From: Sulfurospirillum cavolei
GTDB taxonomy: Bacteria > Campylobacterota > Campylobacteria > Campylobacterales > Sulfurospirillaceae
Assembly (NCBI RefSeq): GCF_001548055.1
Contig: NZ_AP014724.1
Location: forward strand, 558,001 to 622,000
DNA length: 64,000 bases
Direction: 5' to 3'
Shown: positions 37,053 to 47,334 of the stretch, one piece after another
Position numbering within the stretch: the first letter of the stretch is position 1
How the letters are laid out: every line of letters begins with the position of its first letter
The notes under the pieces: generated by a model
Told to the model about the DNA's origin: nothing
Seen by the model: only the letters and a program-made list of their open reading frames with translations
Database searches by the model: none
Made by a program: the position numbers and the translations under genes

Positions 37053-37939
37053 GGGCGAATCCTCCAACGATTGTGCATCCAAAACCACTGTTCTGGATAC
37101 TCCCTCACGACTGCTTCGATAATATCGTTGTAGTGTTGGGTTAAGCGTGCGATTTTGTCCGTTTCGTCCCACGCTTCGCTCAAAGAAAGTTCGGCGTCGC
37201 GACCGATGATCAGTCGGTAGCGACCGCTTGCTTGACGTGCCATAAAAAGCGGTATGACGGGCGGATCGTAGCGTCGTTTTAAGAGCGCGGTGGAACTTAC
37301 GGTATCGGCGGGATGTCCGAAAAAAGAGGCTTGGATGCTATTGGCGCCGCTTGCTTTTTGGTCGATCAACATACCGGCGATACCTTTGGTTTTCAGCGTA
37401 CGTAAAATGGCGTTTATCGCTTGGCTTTTGTTGGCGAGCGCATTTCCGTAGAGGCTTCGAAACGGTGCGGTGATATATTTTTCGATCAAACGGTTGTTAC
37501 CGCTTCGTCCGATAACGACCATCGGATAACCGTGTTTGGCTAGAAAATGGGCTAAGAGTTCCCAATTCCCGAAATGCGCGGTCAAAAGTAAAATGCCTTT
37601 ACGATTATCGGAAAAACGTGCGTGGATTTCCTCAAGCGCTTCGTCGAGGTTTTCGACGGCCGCATCGATATCGAAACGGCGATGGTACATTAGTAAAACT
37701 TCCGCAAGCGTCGTGCCGACACTGGCATATGCTTTTTTTGCCAACGCTAAACGGGAGGAGGCTTCCATCTCCGGAAATGCCAACGCGAGGTTTTTAAGCG
37801 TTAGCGAACGTCTACGACGCTCGAGTCTGAAAAAAAGTGCCGCAAGGAGTTTGAACAAGCCGTAAATTGCGCTTATAGGAAGCAGCTTGGCTAAAAAGAG
37901 CACACTTTTAACGACGGCGTATTCCACGTAAATTCGCAT
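37049..37939 (-). CDS. lpxL: Lipid A biosynthesis acyltransferase
   Basis: 296 aa inner-membrane LPLAT enzyme adding a secondary acyl chain to Kdo-lipid A. N-terminal hydrophobic stretch (about 10-38), catalytic HFGNWE (the HX4E motif) near residue 122, and IDQKASGANSIQASFFGHPA near 190. First gene of the minus-strand operon lpxL to waaL, with every join overlapping or nearly so. Confidence 0.9.
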   Translation of the reverse strand: MRIYVEYAVVKSVLFLAKLLPISAIYGLFKLLAALFFRLERRRRSLTLKNLALAFPEMEASSRLALAKKAYASVGTTLAEVLLMYHRRFDIDAAVENLDEALEEIHARFSDNRKGILLLTAHFGNWELLAHFLAKHGYPMVVIGRSGNNRLIEKYITAPFRSLYGNALANKSQAINAILRTLKTKGIAGMLIDQKASGANSIQASFFGHPADTVSSTALLKRRYDPPVIPLFMARQASGRYRLIIGRDAELSLSEAWDETDKIARLTQHYNDIIEAVVREYPEQWFWMHNRWRIRP

Positions 37940-38002
37940 CTCATCACTTTCATAGTAAAATTAGGCTAAAATTTTAGCTAAAACGAGCCAAGGAGAGACT
38001 TA

Positions 38003-38791
38003 ATGATCTGCGTCTTCGACATAGAGACGATTCCCGATGCCGCGCTGATTCGAAACGTTTTAGGCTACGAAGGAGACGATTATAGCGTCTCGATGTTAGC
38101 GATGAAAGAGCAAGAAGAAAAAAGCGGAAGTTCGTTTTTGCCGCTTCCTTTTCACAAGATCGTCGCCGTTTCCGCGGTGATTGCCGACGATTTCGGAATG
38201 TTCCGAAAAGTCAGCAGCATCGAGGGTGCAAACGAGCATGAAATGGTCAAAAATTTCCTCCATTTTATCAACCAAAAAAATCCGAAATTGGTCAGCTTTA
38301 ACGGACGGAGTTTCGATATGCCGCTTTTGATGCTTCGCGCGATGCAATACAACCTGACATGTAGTGCGTATTTTGAAGCGGAAAACAAAGAGTTAAATAA
38401 AAATAAATGGGAAAATTACCGCGCACGCTATTCGGATCGCTTTCACGTGGACGTGATGGATCATTTGTGCGAATTCGGTGCGGTTCGAGGATTGAAACTC
38501 GATCATGTTTGCGCGATGGCGGGACTTCCGGGAAAATACGACGTTCACGGCGACCAAGTGATGGAGCTTTATTACGCGGGGGAAATCGGCAAAATCAAAG
38601 AGTATTGCGAAAGCGACGTGCTCAATACTTATTGGCTTTTTTTAAAATACGAGCTTTTAAAAGGCAATCTCATTATAGAAGATTATCAGCGCGCATTGGT
38701 TACAATGCAGGAAAATTTAAAACACGACAAATCCTATACCGACGTGTTCGGCATAGCTATTGAAGAAGAATTGTACAAGGAACATCGATGA
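38003..38791 (+). CDS. PolB-like 3'-5' exonuclease
   Basis: 262 aa DnaQ-fold exonuclease (predicted PolB-like exo2 family). Exo I as FDIETIPD at residue 5, Exo II as LVSFNGRSFDMPLL, a DVMDHLCEFG segment and Exo III as YCESDVLNTYWL. Cytoplasmic; DNA repair or processing role is inferred. Overlaps the phosphomannomutase start as ATGA. Confidence 0.88.
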   Translation: MICVFDIETIPDAALIRNVLGYEGDDYSVSMLAMKEQEEKSGSSFLPLPFHKIVAVSAVIADDFGMFRKVSSIEGANEHEMVKNFLHFINQKNPKLVSFNGRSFDMPLLMLRAMQYNLTCSAYFEAENKELNKNKWENYRARYSDRFHVDVMDHLCEFGAVRGLKLDHVCAMAGLPGKYDVHGDQVMELYYAGEIGKIKEYCESDVLNTYWLFLKYELLKGNLIIEDYQRALVTMQENLKHDKSYTDVFGIAIEEELYKEHR

Positions 38792-40164
38792 AGACGATTT
38801 TTAGGGAATATGACATCAGGGGTATCTATCCAAACGAACTGAACGAGCAGACGGTTAAATTGATCGGCTACTTTTTGGGCAAACGCATTTTAGAGGTCGG
38901 AAACGTCGTTTCGATCGGCTACGACGCACGAAGCCATTCGCCTGTTTTATGCGACAATCTAACCAGCGGTTTAAATAAAGCGGGATGTAAAGTGCTCAAT
39001 ATGGGACTCGTGGCGACGCCCGTGAACTACTTTAGCAATTTTCAAACGTTTGAGGGGCTCACGCCTAACGCGTCTATTATGATTACGGGGTCTCACAACC
39101 CGAGCGAGTATAACGGCTTTAAAGTGACGATCGATAAAAAGCCTTTCTTCGGCGAAGATATTTACGCTTTGGGTGCCGAAATTATGCGCAATTACGAGAT
39201 GGAGATCGAAGACGATCTTAGCGCGACGTTTATCAACGCCAAAGAGCGTTATATCGCTTATATGATTCAAGAGTTTGACCATCTCAAAGGCTTTAGCACG
39301 CCGTTTGTCTACGACTGCGGTAACGGCGTTGCGGGGGTTGTCGTACAGGATATTTTCAAAGGTTTAAACTTTACATGTAAAGGTTTGTTCACCGATCCCG
39401 ACGGCACCTTCCCGAATCATCATCCGGACCCCACGGTGGAAAAAAACCTCAAAGACATTAAAAAAGAGCTTGAAGGCGAATTTTCTCTAGGCTTCGCTTA
39501 CGACGGCGACGCCGATAGAATCGCGTTTCTCACGAAGAAAAATAACGTCAAGGGCGACATTATGGCGATTTTGTTCTCCCGTGCAATGCAAAATCCGACC
39601 GTGATCGGCGAAGTCAAATGCTCGCAAATCATGTACGACGATATCAACGCCAGAGGCAAAGCGATTATGTATAAAACGGGACACAGCAACCTCAAAGTGA
39701 TGATCGCCAAAACGGGTGCGGATTTTGCGGCGGAAGTCAGCGGACATCTTTTCTTCAACGACCGCTATTTCGGTTACGACGACGCTATTTACGCGACCCT
39801 TCGTATGATCGAGCTGGTAAAAAACGGTCTTGACGTAGACGCGGAGATCGCAAAATTACCGGTCGTGTATTCGACCGAAGAACTTAAAGTCGAAACCAAC
39901 GAAAACGACAAATTTCCATTGGTCGAAAAAGTCAAAGAACTCTTAAAAAATCCTCCCAAAGATTTTCCGGCGATTAAAGAGATCGTCGACGTCGACGGCG
40001 TTAGGGTTATCTTTAGCGACGGTTGGGGACTGGTTCGTGCCAGCAATACGACGCCCGTACTGGTTACGCGTTTTGAATCGACCGTGCAAGCGCATGCCAA
40101 ACTCTACGAGCAAAAGCTCAATGCGTTGATCGCGCAGGCAAAAGAGATGTTGGCATCGCATTAA
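38788..40164 (+). CDS. manB: Phosphomannomutase/phosphoglucomutase
   Basis: 458 aa, alpha-D-phosphohexomutase. N-terminal REYDIRGIYPNELNE, phosphoserine loop ITGSHNPSEYNGFK (near 103), metal loop YDGDADRIAF (near 240), sugar loop GEVSGHLFF-type AEVSGHLFFNDRYFGYDD, and C-terminal RASNTTPVLVTRFES. Makes mannose-1-phosphate for ManC, or glucose-1-phosphate; AlgC-type dual use is likely. Confidence 0.94.
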   Translation: MKTIFREYDIRGIYPNELNEQTVKLIGYFLGKRILEVGNVVSIGYDARSHSPVLCDNLTSGLNKAGCKVLNMGLVATPVNYFSNFQTFEGLTPNASIMITGSHNPSEYNGFKVTIDKKPFFGEDIYALGAEIMRNYEMEIEDDLSATFINAKERYIAYMIQEFDHLKGFSTPFVYDCGNGVAGVVVQDIFKGLNFTCKGLFTDPDGTFPNHHPDPTVEKNLKDIKKELEGEFSLGFAYDGDADRIAFLTKKNNVKGDIMAILFSRAMQNPTVIGEVKCSQIMYDDINARGKAIMYKTGHSNLKVMIAKTGADFAAEVSGHLFFNDRYFGYDDAIYATLRMIELVKNGLDVDAEIAKLPVVYSTEELKVETNENDKFPLVEKVKELLKNPPKDFPAIKEIVDVDGVRVIFSDGWGLVRASNTTPVLVTRFESTVQAHAKLYEQKLNALIAQAKEMLASH

Positions 40165-40172
40165 GAGTGCCG

Positions 40173-40991
40173 ATGCGTAAGGTTGTTTTTATCTGTTTCG
40201 TATCGCTTTGCTTTTGTTTTGCCGCTAAGCCGGATTTGATGCTTTTGGAAGAGTGGAAAGACCAAAACGTTTCAGGCTGGTTGATGAGCGAGAAAATGGA
40301 CGGCGTACGCGCTTATTGGGACGGGCAAAAGTTGATTTCGCGCGGCGGCGTCGTTTTTGCGGCTCCGACATGGTTTACCGAAGGATTTCCGCCTTTTGCG
40401 GTGGACGGAGAGTTGTGGAGCAGGCGCGGAGAATTTTCGAAAATTGTCTCGATCGTCAAAAAACAAGAACCGCACGAAGGATGGAAGGAGATCGCTTTTT
40501 ACGCGTTTGACGTTCCTTTGGAAAACGGCGGTTTGGTGCAGCGTTTGGTCAAGCTTGAGTATTATCTCAAACTCAATCAAGCCGATTATCTTCACGTCGC
40601 AAAGCAAATGACATGTAAAGACAACGACGATTTGCAACGTTTTCTAAGCGAGGTTGAACAAGGCGGCGGAGAGGGTGTCGTCGTCCGCAATCCCGATGCC
40701 AAATACGTTGCCAAACGCGATCCGAACGCCTTAAAAGTGAAACGTTTTTACGACGCCGAATGTGTCGTCACGGCACTACACCCGGGCGAAGGAAAATACA
40801 AAAAAGTTTTAGGCTCGCTGACATGTCAAAACGACGAAGGCGTTCGCTTCGATATCGGTTCGGGTTTTAGCGACGAAGAGCGAAAAAATCCTCCGGCGAT
40901 CGGAACAAAAATTACGTACACGTACAAAGAGACGACGTCCAATAAAAAACCGCGTTTTCCCGTGTACGTGAGAATCAAAGAAGAGATTTAA
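40173..40991 (+). CDS. Periplasmic ATP-dependent DNA ligase (LigE type)
   Basis: 272 aa from ATG 40173. Begins with a signal peptide (MRKVVFICFVSLCFCFAA), so the product should be exported. Adenylation motif I is EKMDGVRAYW, followed by the motifs around VDGELW, FYAFDVP, GGGEGVVVRNP and ALKVKRFYDAE, then a short OB domain with HPGEGKYKKVLGS. Such small exported ligases occur in Haemophilus, Neisseria and Campylobacter and have been tied to extracellular or incoming DNA. Nine bases after manB. Confidence 0.9.
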   Translation: MRKVVFICFVSLCFCFAAKPDLMLLEEWKDQNVSGWLMSEKMDGVRAYWDGQKLISRGGVVFAAPTWFTEGFPPFAVDGELWSRRGEFSKIVSIVKKQEPHEGWKEIAFYAFDVPLENGGLVQRLVKLEYYLKLNQADYLHVAKQMTCKDNDDLQRFLSEVEQGGGEGVVVRNPDAKYVAKRDPNALKVKRFYDAECVVTALHPGEGKYKKVLGSLTCQNDEGVRFDIGSGFSDEERKNPPAIGTKITYTYKETTSNKKPRFPVYVRIKEEI

Positions 40992-41003
40992 AAGGTAGTG
41001 GTT

Positions 41004-42263
41004 ATGGATAAAATTGCAATCATCGGTCTGGGTTACGTCGGGCTTCCCTTAGCCGCAGAGTTTGCTAAGCAATACCCCGTCGTCGGCTTCGATATTTTTC
41101 AAACGCGTATCGACGAACTTTCTCAAGGGTACGATCGTACCTTAGAACTCACAAGCGATGAACTCAAAGAAGCATTACGTTGCGGCATAAGCTTTAGCAC
41201 GAATCTGGAAGATATGCGTTCGTGTACGATTTTTATCGTTACGGTTCCTACGCCGATCGACGCAAGCAATCGTCCCGATTTAACGCCTCTGATTAAAGCC
41301 AGTCAAAGCGTGGGAAAAGTTTTGAAAAAAGGCGACATCGTCATTTACGAAAGCACGGTGTATCCGGGCGTGACCGAAGAGGTTTGCGTGCCCGTTCTCG
41401 AAGAGGTTTCGGGCTTAACGTTCAATCGCGACTTTTTTGCGGGTTATTCACCCGAGCGTATCAATCCGGGCGATAAAACGCATACGGTTAAGCATATTTT
41501 GAAAGTGACTTCGGGTTCTACGCCCGAAGTTGCCGAAAAAGTCGATGCGCTTTACCGTAGCATTATCGTCGCCGGAACGCATAAAGCCTCTTGCATTAAA
41601 GTCGCCGAAGCGAGTAAAGTCATCGAAAACACTCAACGAGACGTGAATATCGGGCTGATTAACGAATTAGCGCTTATTTTTAATACGATGGGAATCGATA
41701 CCAATGAAGTCTTAGAAGCCGCCGCGACGAAATGGAATTTTATTAAGCTCAAACCGGGGCTTGTCGGCGGACATTGCATCGGGGTCGATCCGTATTATTT
41801 AACGTACAAAGCCGAAGAGTTAGGCTATAAACCCAATCTCATTCTCGGCGCGCGCCAAATCAACAACAGTATGGGAAAATACATCGCCGATAAAACGATT
41901 AAGCTGATGATCGAACACGATACGAAAATTAAAGACGCCAATGTCCTTATTTTGGGCTTGACCTTTAAAGAAAATTGTCCGGACATTCGCAATACCAAGG
42001 TCGTCGATATTATCGAAGAGTTAAAAACGTTCAAATGCAACGTCGATGTTTACGATCCGTGGGTCGATCCGGTTGAAGCAAAATTGCATTACGGCTACGA
42101 TTTGATCGCCGATCCGTTTGCCAACGATAAAAAATACGATGCCATCGTCGTCGCCGTAGGACACCAAGCGTTTGTGACAGTGCCCGAGTCGGAGTACCGA
42201 CGCCTCAGTCACGTTTTAATCGACGTCAAAGGCATCCTCAAAAATCCGACGTGGAGATTGTAA
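41004..42263 (+). CDS. UDP-N-acetylhexosamine 6-dehydrogenase (TviB/WbpO-like)
   Basis: 419 aa from ATG 41004. NAD motif IGLGYVGLPLAAEF, YSPERINPGD, and catalytic Cys in GLVGGHCIGVDPYYL. The YSPERINPGD form places it in the TviB/WbpO/CapL branch (UDP-GlcNAc or UDP-GalNAc dehydrogenases), not the classic WbpA branch. It is the only dehydrogenase in the window and could supply UDP-GlcNAcA for WbpB-E-D-I, or UDP-GalNAcA for another sugar. Confidence 0.9.
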   Translation: MDKIAIIGLGYVGLPLAAEFAKQYPVVGFDIFQTRIDELSQGYDRTLELTSDELKEALRCGISFSTNLEDMRSCTIFIVTVPTPIDASNRPDLTPLIKASQSVGKVLKKGDIVIYESTVYPGVTEEVCVPVLEEVSGLTFNRDFFAGYSPERINPGDKTHTVKHILKVTSGSTPEVAEKVDALYRSIIVAGTHKASCIKVAEASKVIENTQRDVNIGLINELALIFNTMGIDTNEVLEAAATKWNFIKLKPGLVGGHCIGVDPYYLTYKAEELGYKPNLILGARQINNSMGKYIADKTIKLMIEHDTKIKDANVLILGLTFKENCPDIRNTKVVDIIEELKTFKCNVDVYDPWVDPVEAKLHYGYDLIADPFANDKKYDAIVVAVGHQAFVTVPESEYRRLSHVLIDVKGILKNPTWRL

Positions 42264-42319
42264 AGATGGTCGATAGATTATCTTTTCATTGGTGCATAAA
42301 CGTAAATCGTAAAAATATA

Positions 42320-42325
42320 TATAAT
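42320..42325 (+). promoter_or_regulatory. -10 box for manC
   Basis: ATATATAATG: TATAAT 20 bases before the GTG start. Transcription would begin near 42332, just before AAAGGA, giving a very short leader. This rules against an ATG at 42324. Confidence 0.55.
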
Positions 42326-42344
42326 GAGAAGCAAAGGATTTTTC

Positions 42345-43676
42345 GTGATTAATGTCATTTTATGCGGCGGGAGCGGTACACGACTATGGCCGCTTAGCCG
42401 TACGTTGATGCCCAAACAGTTTGTCAAACTTTTTGATCAAAAATCGTTGTTCCAGTTGACGGTTGAACGCAACAGTACGGTGTGTAGCGAACACTTTATC
42501 GTCTCCAATACCGAGCAATATTTCTTAGCACTCGATCAATTGGAAGAGCTTAAAAAGTCGAACAATCGTTATTTGCTCGAGCCGATTGCTCGCAATACAG
42601 CTCCTGCTATTGCCCTTGCATGTATGGCGGTAAACCAAGAAGAGATCGTTTTAGTTACCCCAAGCGATCATTTGATTAAAGATCAAAAAGCATATGAAAG
42701 AGCGGTTAACGAAGCGGAACGCTTAGCCAAAGAGGGCTTTTTGGTGACGTTTGGTATCAAGCCGACGTTTGCCGAAACGGGATTCGGTTATATCGAAGCC
42801 GAGGGTGAAGAGGTGAAAGCTTTTCATGAAAAGCCTGATCATCAAACGGCGGAAGCTTACGTACAAGCCGGAAATTACTACTGGAACAGCGGGATGTTCT
42901 GTTTCAAGGCAGGTGTGTTTTTACATGAGCTTGAAACGTATGCGCCGCAAATTTTCCTGACATGTCAAACCGCTTATGCGCATGCGCGTCAAGAAGTTGT
43001 TTTACGTATCGGTCATGATGATATGTTTACTATTCCCGAAGATAGTATCGACTATGCCGTAATGGAAAAAAGCAAAAAAGTGAAAGTCGTTCCCAGCGAT
43101 ATGGGTTGGAGTGACGTGGGAAGTTTTGATGCGCTTTGCCAAGAACTTGACAATGATGGAAACAATAATTTTATTATGTCCCCTAAACATGTAAGCTTAA
43201 TTGATGTGCATGATTTGATTGTGATTGATACGGAAGATGCCCTTTTGATTAGCCAAAAAGGGTGTTCTCAAAAAGTTAAAGAGATCGTAGGACAACTGAA
43301 AAAAGAGCATGTTGAACTTACCACAACGCATAAAACAACGCATCGGCCTTGGGGAACTTTTACGGTATTGGAAGATAAATTAGGCTATAAAATTAAAAAA
43401 ATTATGGTTAAGCCCGGGAAACGTTTGAGCCTTCAAAAGCATTTCCACCGCAATGAACATTGGATCGTTGTGAGTGGAACAGCCACGGTTCAAGTCGAAG
43501 CGAAGACGTTTCTTGTGAGGGAAAATGAATCGACCTATATTAAAGCAGGTGAAATTCACCGCCTTGAAAATCAAGGTAAAATCCCACTGATTCTGATTGA
43601 AGCACAAGTGGGCAGTTATACGGGCGAAGACGATATCGTAAGAGTTGAAGATGATTATAAAAGGGAAAATGTATGA
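42345..43676 (+). CDS. manC: Mannose-1-phosphate guanylyltransferase / mannose-6-phosphate isomerase
   Basis: 443 aa from GTG 42345, chosen for AAAGGA six bases before it. N-terminal nucleotidyltransferase with [14 protein letters not shown] and FHEKPD; C-terminal cupin isomerase domain with [25 protein letters not shown] (from about 355). Makes GDP-mannose, the precursor for Gmd. Stop overlaps gmd as ATGA. Composition is a little AT-richer than the backbone. Confidence 0.94.
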   Translation: MINVILCGGSGTRLWPLSRTLMPKQFVKLFDQKSLFQLTVERNSTVCSEHFIVSNTEQYFLALDQLEELKKSNNRYLLEPIARNTAPAIALACMAVNQEEIVLVTPSDHLIKDQKAYERAVNEAERLAKEGFLVTFGIKPTFAETGFGYIEAEGEEVKAFHEKPDHQTAEAYVQAGNYYWNSGMFCFKAGVFLHELETYAPQIFLTCQTAYAHARQEVVLRIGHDDMFTIPEDSIDYAVMEKSKKVKVVPSDMGWSDVGSFDALCQELDNDGNNNFIMSPKHVSLIDVHDLIVIDTEDALLISQKGCSQKVKEIVGQLKKEHVELTTTHKTTHRPWGTFTVLEDKLGYKIKKIMVKPGKRLSLQKHFHRNEHWIVVSGTATVQVEAKTFLVRENESTYIKAGEIHRLENQGKIPLILIEAQVGSYTGEDDIVRVEDDYKRENV

Positions 43677-44791
43677 ATCAAAAAGTGGCACTGATTACAG
43701 GTATTACGGGACAAGATGGCAGTTATTTAGCAGAATTTTTGCTTAAAAAAGGCTACATCGTTCACGGTCTTAAACGACGCAGTTCACTTTTTAATACCGA
43801 TAGAATCGACCATCTTTACCAAGATCCACATGTAGAAAATAGAAATCTTATCCTTCATCACGGCGACATGACCGATAGTATGAATTTAACGCGTATCATC
43901 CAAGAGACACAACCTGATGAGATCTATAATCTTGCGGCGATGAGCCATGTGGCTGTTTCATTTGAAACACCCGAATACGTTGCGAATGCCGATGGCACAG
44001 GCACACTTCGTATCTTAGAGGCGGTGCGCCTTTTAGGCTTAGAGAAAAAGACAAAAATCTATCAAGCGAGTACGTCTGAACTTTACGGTAAAGTGCAAGA
44101 AACCCCACAGAGCGAGACCACACCGTTTTATCCAAGAAGTCCTTATGCCGTGGCTAAAATGTATGCGTATTGGATTACGGTGAACTACCGAGAAGCATAC
44201 GGCATGTTTGCCTGCAATGGTATTTTATTTAACCATGAATCGCCCGTACGCGGAGAGACGTTTGTAACGCGTAAAATCACGCGAGCGGCAAGCAAAATCG
44301 CTTTAGGTCTTCAAGATAAACTCTACCTTGGTAACTTAGATGCCAAACGTGACTGGGGTCATGCCAAAGATTACGTGCGTATGATGTGGATGATCCTACA
44401 AGCAGACGCGCCAGAAGATTGGGTTATCGCAACGGGACAAACCACAATGGTACGCGACTTTGTGCGTATGGCGTTTGGCTATTGCGGTATCGAGCTTGAA
44501 TTTAAGGGTGTTGGCGTGAAGGAAGTCGGTGTCGTCAAAGCATGCTCCAATCCACTTTACCAAGTCGAAATCGGAAAAGAGGTTGTCGCAGTTGATCCTC
44601 GCTATTTTAGACCGACCGAAGTGGATTTACTCTTAGGAGACCCCAGTAAAGCGGAACAAAAACTCGGTTGGAAACGTGAATTTAAGCTTGAAGATTTGGT
44701 CAAAGACATGATGGCATCGGATCTAAAATTGATGACAAAAGACGTCTATCTTAAAGAGGGCGGCTATAAAATTATGAGTTATTTTGAGTAG
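43673..44791 (+). CDS. gmd: GDP-mannose 4,6-dehydratase
   Basis: 372 aa extended [19 protein letters not shown] at the N-terminus, HGDMTDS, active site around STSELYGK and [10 protein letters not shown], and [17 protein letters not shown]. Makes GDP-4-keto-6-deoxymannose, the substrate of Fcl. Coupled to manC and overlapping-near fcl. Confidence 0.96.
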   Translation: MNQKVALITGITGQDGSYLAEFLLKKGYIVHGLKRRSSLFNTDRIDHLYQDPHVENRNLILHHGDMTDSMNLTRIIQETQPDEIYNLAAMSHVAVSFETPEYVANADGTGTLRILEAVRLLGLEKKTKIYQASTSELYGKVQETPQSETTPFYPRSPYAVAKMYAYWITVNYREAYGMFACNGILFNHESPVRGETFVTRKITRAASKIALGLQDKLYLGNLDAKRDWGHAKDYVRMMWMILQADAPEDWVIATGQTTMVRDFVRMAFGYCGIELEFKGVGVKEVGVVKACSNPLYQVEIGKEVVAVDPRYFRPTEVDLLLGDPSKAEQKLGWKREFKLEDLVKDMMASDLKLMTKDVYLKEGGYKIMSYFE

Positions 44792-44795
44792 AAAC

Positions 44796-45764
44796 ATGCA
44801 AAAAACCTCCAAAATTTATGTCGCGGGTCATCGAGGTCTTGTTGGAAGTGCCATTGTCAAAAGCCTTATAGCCCAAGGTTATACCAATATTATCGGTAAA
44901 ACACACGGAGAACTTGATCTTACATGTCAAAAAGACGTGCAAGAATTTTTTGAAAAGGAAAAGCCCGAATACGTTTTTCTAGCGGCCGCTAAAGTCGGAG
45001 GTATCGTAGCCAACAATACCTACCGTGCCGATTTCATCTATGAAAATTTAGCCGTGCAAAATAACGTGATTTACCAAAGCTATGTTCATGGCGTTAAAAA
45101 ATTGCTTTTTTTAGGATCTACATGTATTTATCCTAAAAACGCACCACAACCTATGAATGAAGAATCTTTACTCACAAGTGAACTTGAATACACCAATGAA
45201 CCTTACGCGATAGCTAAAATTGCCGGTATTAAAATGTGCGAGAGTTACAATCTTCAATACGGTACCAACTTCATTTCCGTGATGCCTACGAATCTTTACG
45301 GTCCAAATGATAATTTCGATCTTGAAACGTCGCATGTGCTTCCGGCACTCATTCGAAAAATTCACGAAGCCAAAGTGAATCAAGAGAAGGAAGTCGAAAT
45401 TTGGGGAAGCGGAAAACCGCGAAGAGAGTTTCTCTACTCCGAAGATATGGCAGACGCGTGCGTATTTCTTATGGAAAACGTTGATTTTAAAGATCTGATC
45501 GGCGGTAAAAAAGAGATTCGTAATACGCACATTAATATCGGAACGGGAGAGGATATTAGTATTCGAGAACTAGCGGAATTGGTACGAACGATTGTCGGCT
45601 ATGAAGGAACACTCGTTTACAATACGGATAAACCTGACGGAACGATGCTCAAGCGTACCGACCCTTCAAAGCTGAATGCTTTGGGTTGGAAACATAAGGT
45701 ACGGCTTGAAGAAGGAATCCAAACGGTTTACGGATGGTTTTTGAAAGACAATAGACATATTTAA
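44796..45764 (+). CDS. fcl: GDP-L-fucose synthase
   Basis: 322 aa from ATG 44796; a TTG at 44784 that overlaps gmd is an alternative. [30 protein letters not shown] and [16 protein letters not shown], with the SDR Tyr/Lys pair, are typical GMER sequences. Final step to GDP-L-fucose; likely donor for the GT10 enzyme at 29.0 kb. Confidence 0.95.
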   Translation: MQKTSKIYVAGHRGLVGSAIVKSLIAQGYTNIIGKTHGELDLTCQKDVQEFFEKEKPEYVFLAAAKVGGIVANNTYRADFIYENLAVQNNVIYQSYVHGVKKLLFLGSTCIYPKNAPQPMNEESLLTSELEYTNEPYAIAKIAGIKMCESYNLQYGTNFISVMPTNLYGPNDNFDLETSHVLPALIRKIHEAKVNQEKEVEIWGSGKPRREFLYSEDMADACVFLMENVDFKDLIGGKKEIRNTHINIGTGEDISIRELAELVRTIVGYEGTLVYNTDKPDGTMLKRTDPSKLNALGWKHKVRLEEGIQTVYGWFLKDNRHI

Positions 45765-45773
45765 TACGCTTAT

Positions 45774-45779
45774 TATAAT
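45774..45779 (+). promoter_or_regulatory. -10 box before wbpB
   Basis: ATTATAATATC: TATAAT 26 bases before the wbpB ATG, at the point where composition turns AT-rich. Confidence 0.5.
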
Positions 45780-45805
45780 ATCACGGCTTGGTGGAAAAAA
45801 CTATA

Positions 45806-46768
45806 ATGAAAAATTTTGCTCTGATTGGAGCTTCTGGTTATATCGCTCCACGACATATGAAAGCGATTAAAGATACAGGGAATGATCTGATTTGTGCTTT
45901 AGATAAAAATGACAGTGTAGGGATTATTGACAGTTATTTTCCAGAAGCAAGCTTTTTTACGGAATTTGAACGTTTTGATCGCTTTGTGGATAAATGGCGA
46001 AGAGAACAAGGGAAAAAAATAGAATATGTTTCTATTGCAACGCCAAATTATTTACACGATGCGCATATTCGTTTTGCACTCAGGAATGAGGCACATGCAA
46101 TTTGTGAAAAGCCTTTAGTTTTAAATCCTCACAATATTGATCAGCTAAAAATTATCGAGCAAGAGAGCGGTAAACGAGTTTATACAATTTTGCAATTAAG
46201 GCTTCATGATTCTATTATTACACTCAAAAATAGAGTTGAAAGTGAATTACGTTTAAATCCTCATAAAATTTATGATATTGATTTAACGTACTTGACCAGT
46301 CGCGGAAAGTGGTATTTTACCAGTTGGAAAGGGGATGAGTCTAAAAGTGGGGGCATCGCAACCAATATCGGCGTACATTTTTTTGATATGCTCGCATGGA
46401 TTTTCGGGACGATAGAAGAAAACAGTGTCCATATCAAAAATGCAGACACCAATGCCGGCTTTATAAAGTTCAAACATGCAAATGTAAGATGGTTTTTATC
46501 CGTTAATTATGAGTATATCCCTGAAGAAATCCAAAAACAAGGTAAACGCACTTTCCGAAGTATGACAGTAGACGGGGAAGAATTTGAATTTAGTGAAGGG
46601 TTTACGGAATTACATACCTTAAGTTATAAACATATTTTTGAAAATGACGGTTTTGGTCTGGACGATGCTCGTAGTTCTATTAATATCGTTTCTACAATTC
46701 GAAAATTAAACCCTATAGGTTTAAAAGGCGAATATCATCCTTTTGCTTCTAAAGTTTTGCACGCATGA
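45806..46768 (+). CDS. wbpB: UDP-GlcNAcA 3-dehydrogenase (Gfo/Idh/MocA family)
   Basis: 320 aa from ATG 45806. The start [18 protein letters not shown] and [18 protein letters not shown] are those of WbpB/WlbA. The catalytic Lys is in CEKPLVLNP and H in GVHFFDML. Oxidises C3 of UDP-GlcNAcA; works in concert with WbpE. Next genes wbpD and wbpE follow with 4-base overlaps, same order as in other WbpBDE sets. AT-rich. Confidence 0.93.
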   Translation: MKNFALIGASGYIAPRHMKAIKDTGNDLICALDKNDSVGIIDSYFPEASFFTEFERFDRFVDKWRREQGKKIEYVSIATPNYLHDAHIRFALRNEAHAICEKPLVLNPHNIDQLKIIEQESGKRVYTILQLRLHDSIITLKNRVESELRLNPHKIYDIDLTYLTSRGKWYFTSWKGDESKSGGIATNIGVHFFDMLAWIFGTIEENSVHIKNADTNAGFIKFKHANVRWFLSVNYEYIPEEIQKQGKRTFRSMTVDGEEFEFSEGFTELHTLSYKHIFENDGFGLDDARSSINIVSTIRKLNPIGLKGEYHPFASKVLHA

Positions 46769-47334
46769 ATACTTTTTTTGTACATGAATCAAGTTATGTT
46801 GATGAGGGTGTATGTATCGGAGAAGGAACAAAAATTTGGCACTTCTCTCATATTTTAAGTGGTTCTTGCATCGGAACAAATTGCTCTTTTGGTCAAAATT
46901 GTGTGGTTGGTCCCCATGTCAAAATAGGACATAGCGTGAAAGTCCAAAATAATGTTTCGATTTATGAAGGTGTTGAAATTGAAGATGATGTTTTTCTAGG
47001 TCCTTCCGTCGTTTTTACCAATGTGATTAATCCACGGGCTTTTATCTCTCGTAAAAATGAATTTAAAAAAACGCTGGTAAAAAAAGGAGCTTCTATTGGA
47101 GCGAATGCAACTGTTATCTGCGGAGTCACAATCGGACATTATGCATTGATAGGAAGTGGAGCCGTAGTCAGCAAAGATGTTCAGCCTCATGCCCTCATGG
47201 TCGGGGTTCCGGCAAAACAAATAGGTTGGGTTGGCATATCCGGTAGTACGCTAATTTTTACCAATGAACAATCGGAAGATGACTATGCGTATTATCACCT
47301 TGTAAACGATGCACTAAAAGTCGTGCTAAAATGA
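46765..47334 (+). CDS. wbpD: UDP-2-acetamido-3-amino-glucuronate N-acetyltransferase
   Basis: 189 aa left-handed beta-helix acyltransferase. [48 protein letters not shown] and [14 protein letters not shown] are the WbpD/WlbB pattern; the C-terminus adds PAKQIGWVG. Acetylates the 3-amino group made by WbpE. Confidence 0.93.
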   Translation: MNTFFVHESSYVDEGVCIGEGTKIWHFSHILSGSCIGTNCSFGQNCVVGPHVKIGHSVKVQNNVSIYEGVEIEDDVFLGPSVVFTNVINPRAFISRKNEFKKTLVKKGASIGANATVICGVTIGHYALIGSGAVVSKDVQPHALMVGVPAKQIGWVGISGSTLIFTNEQSEDDYAYYHLVNDALKVVLK

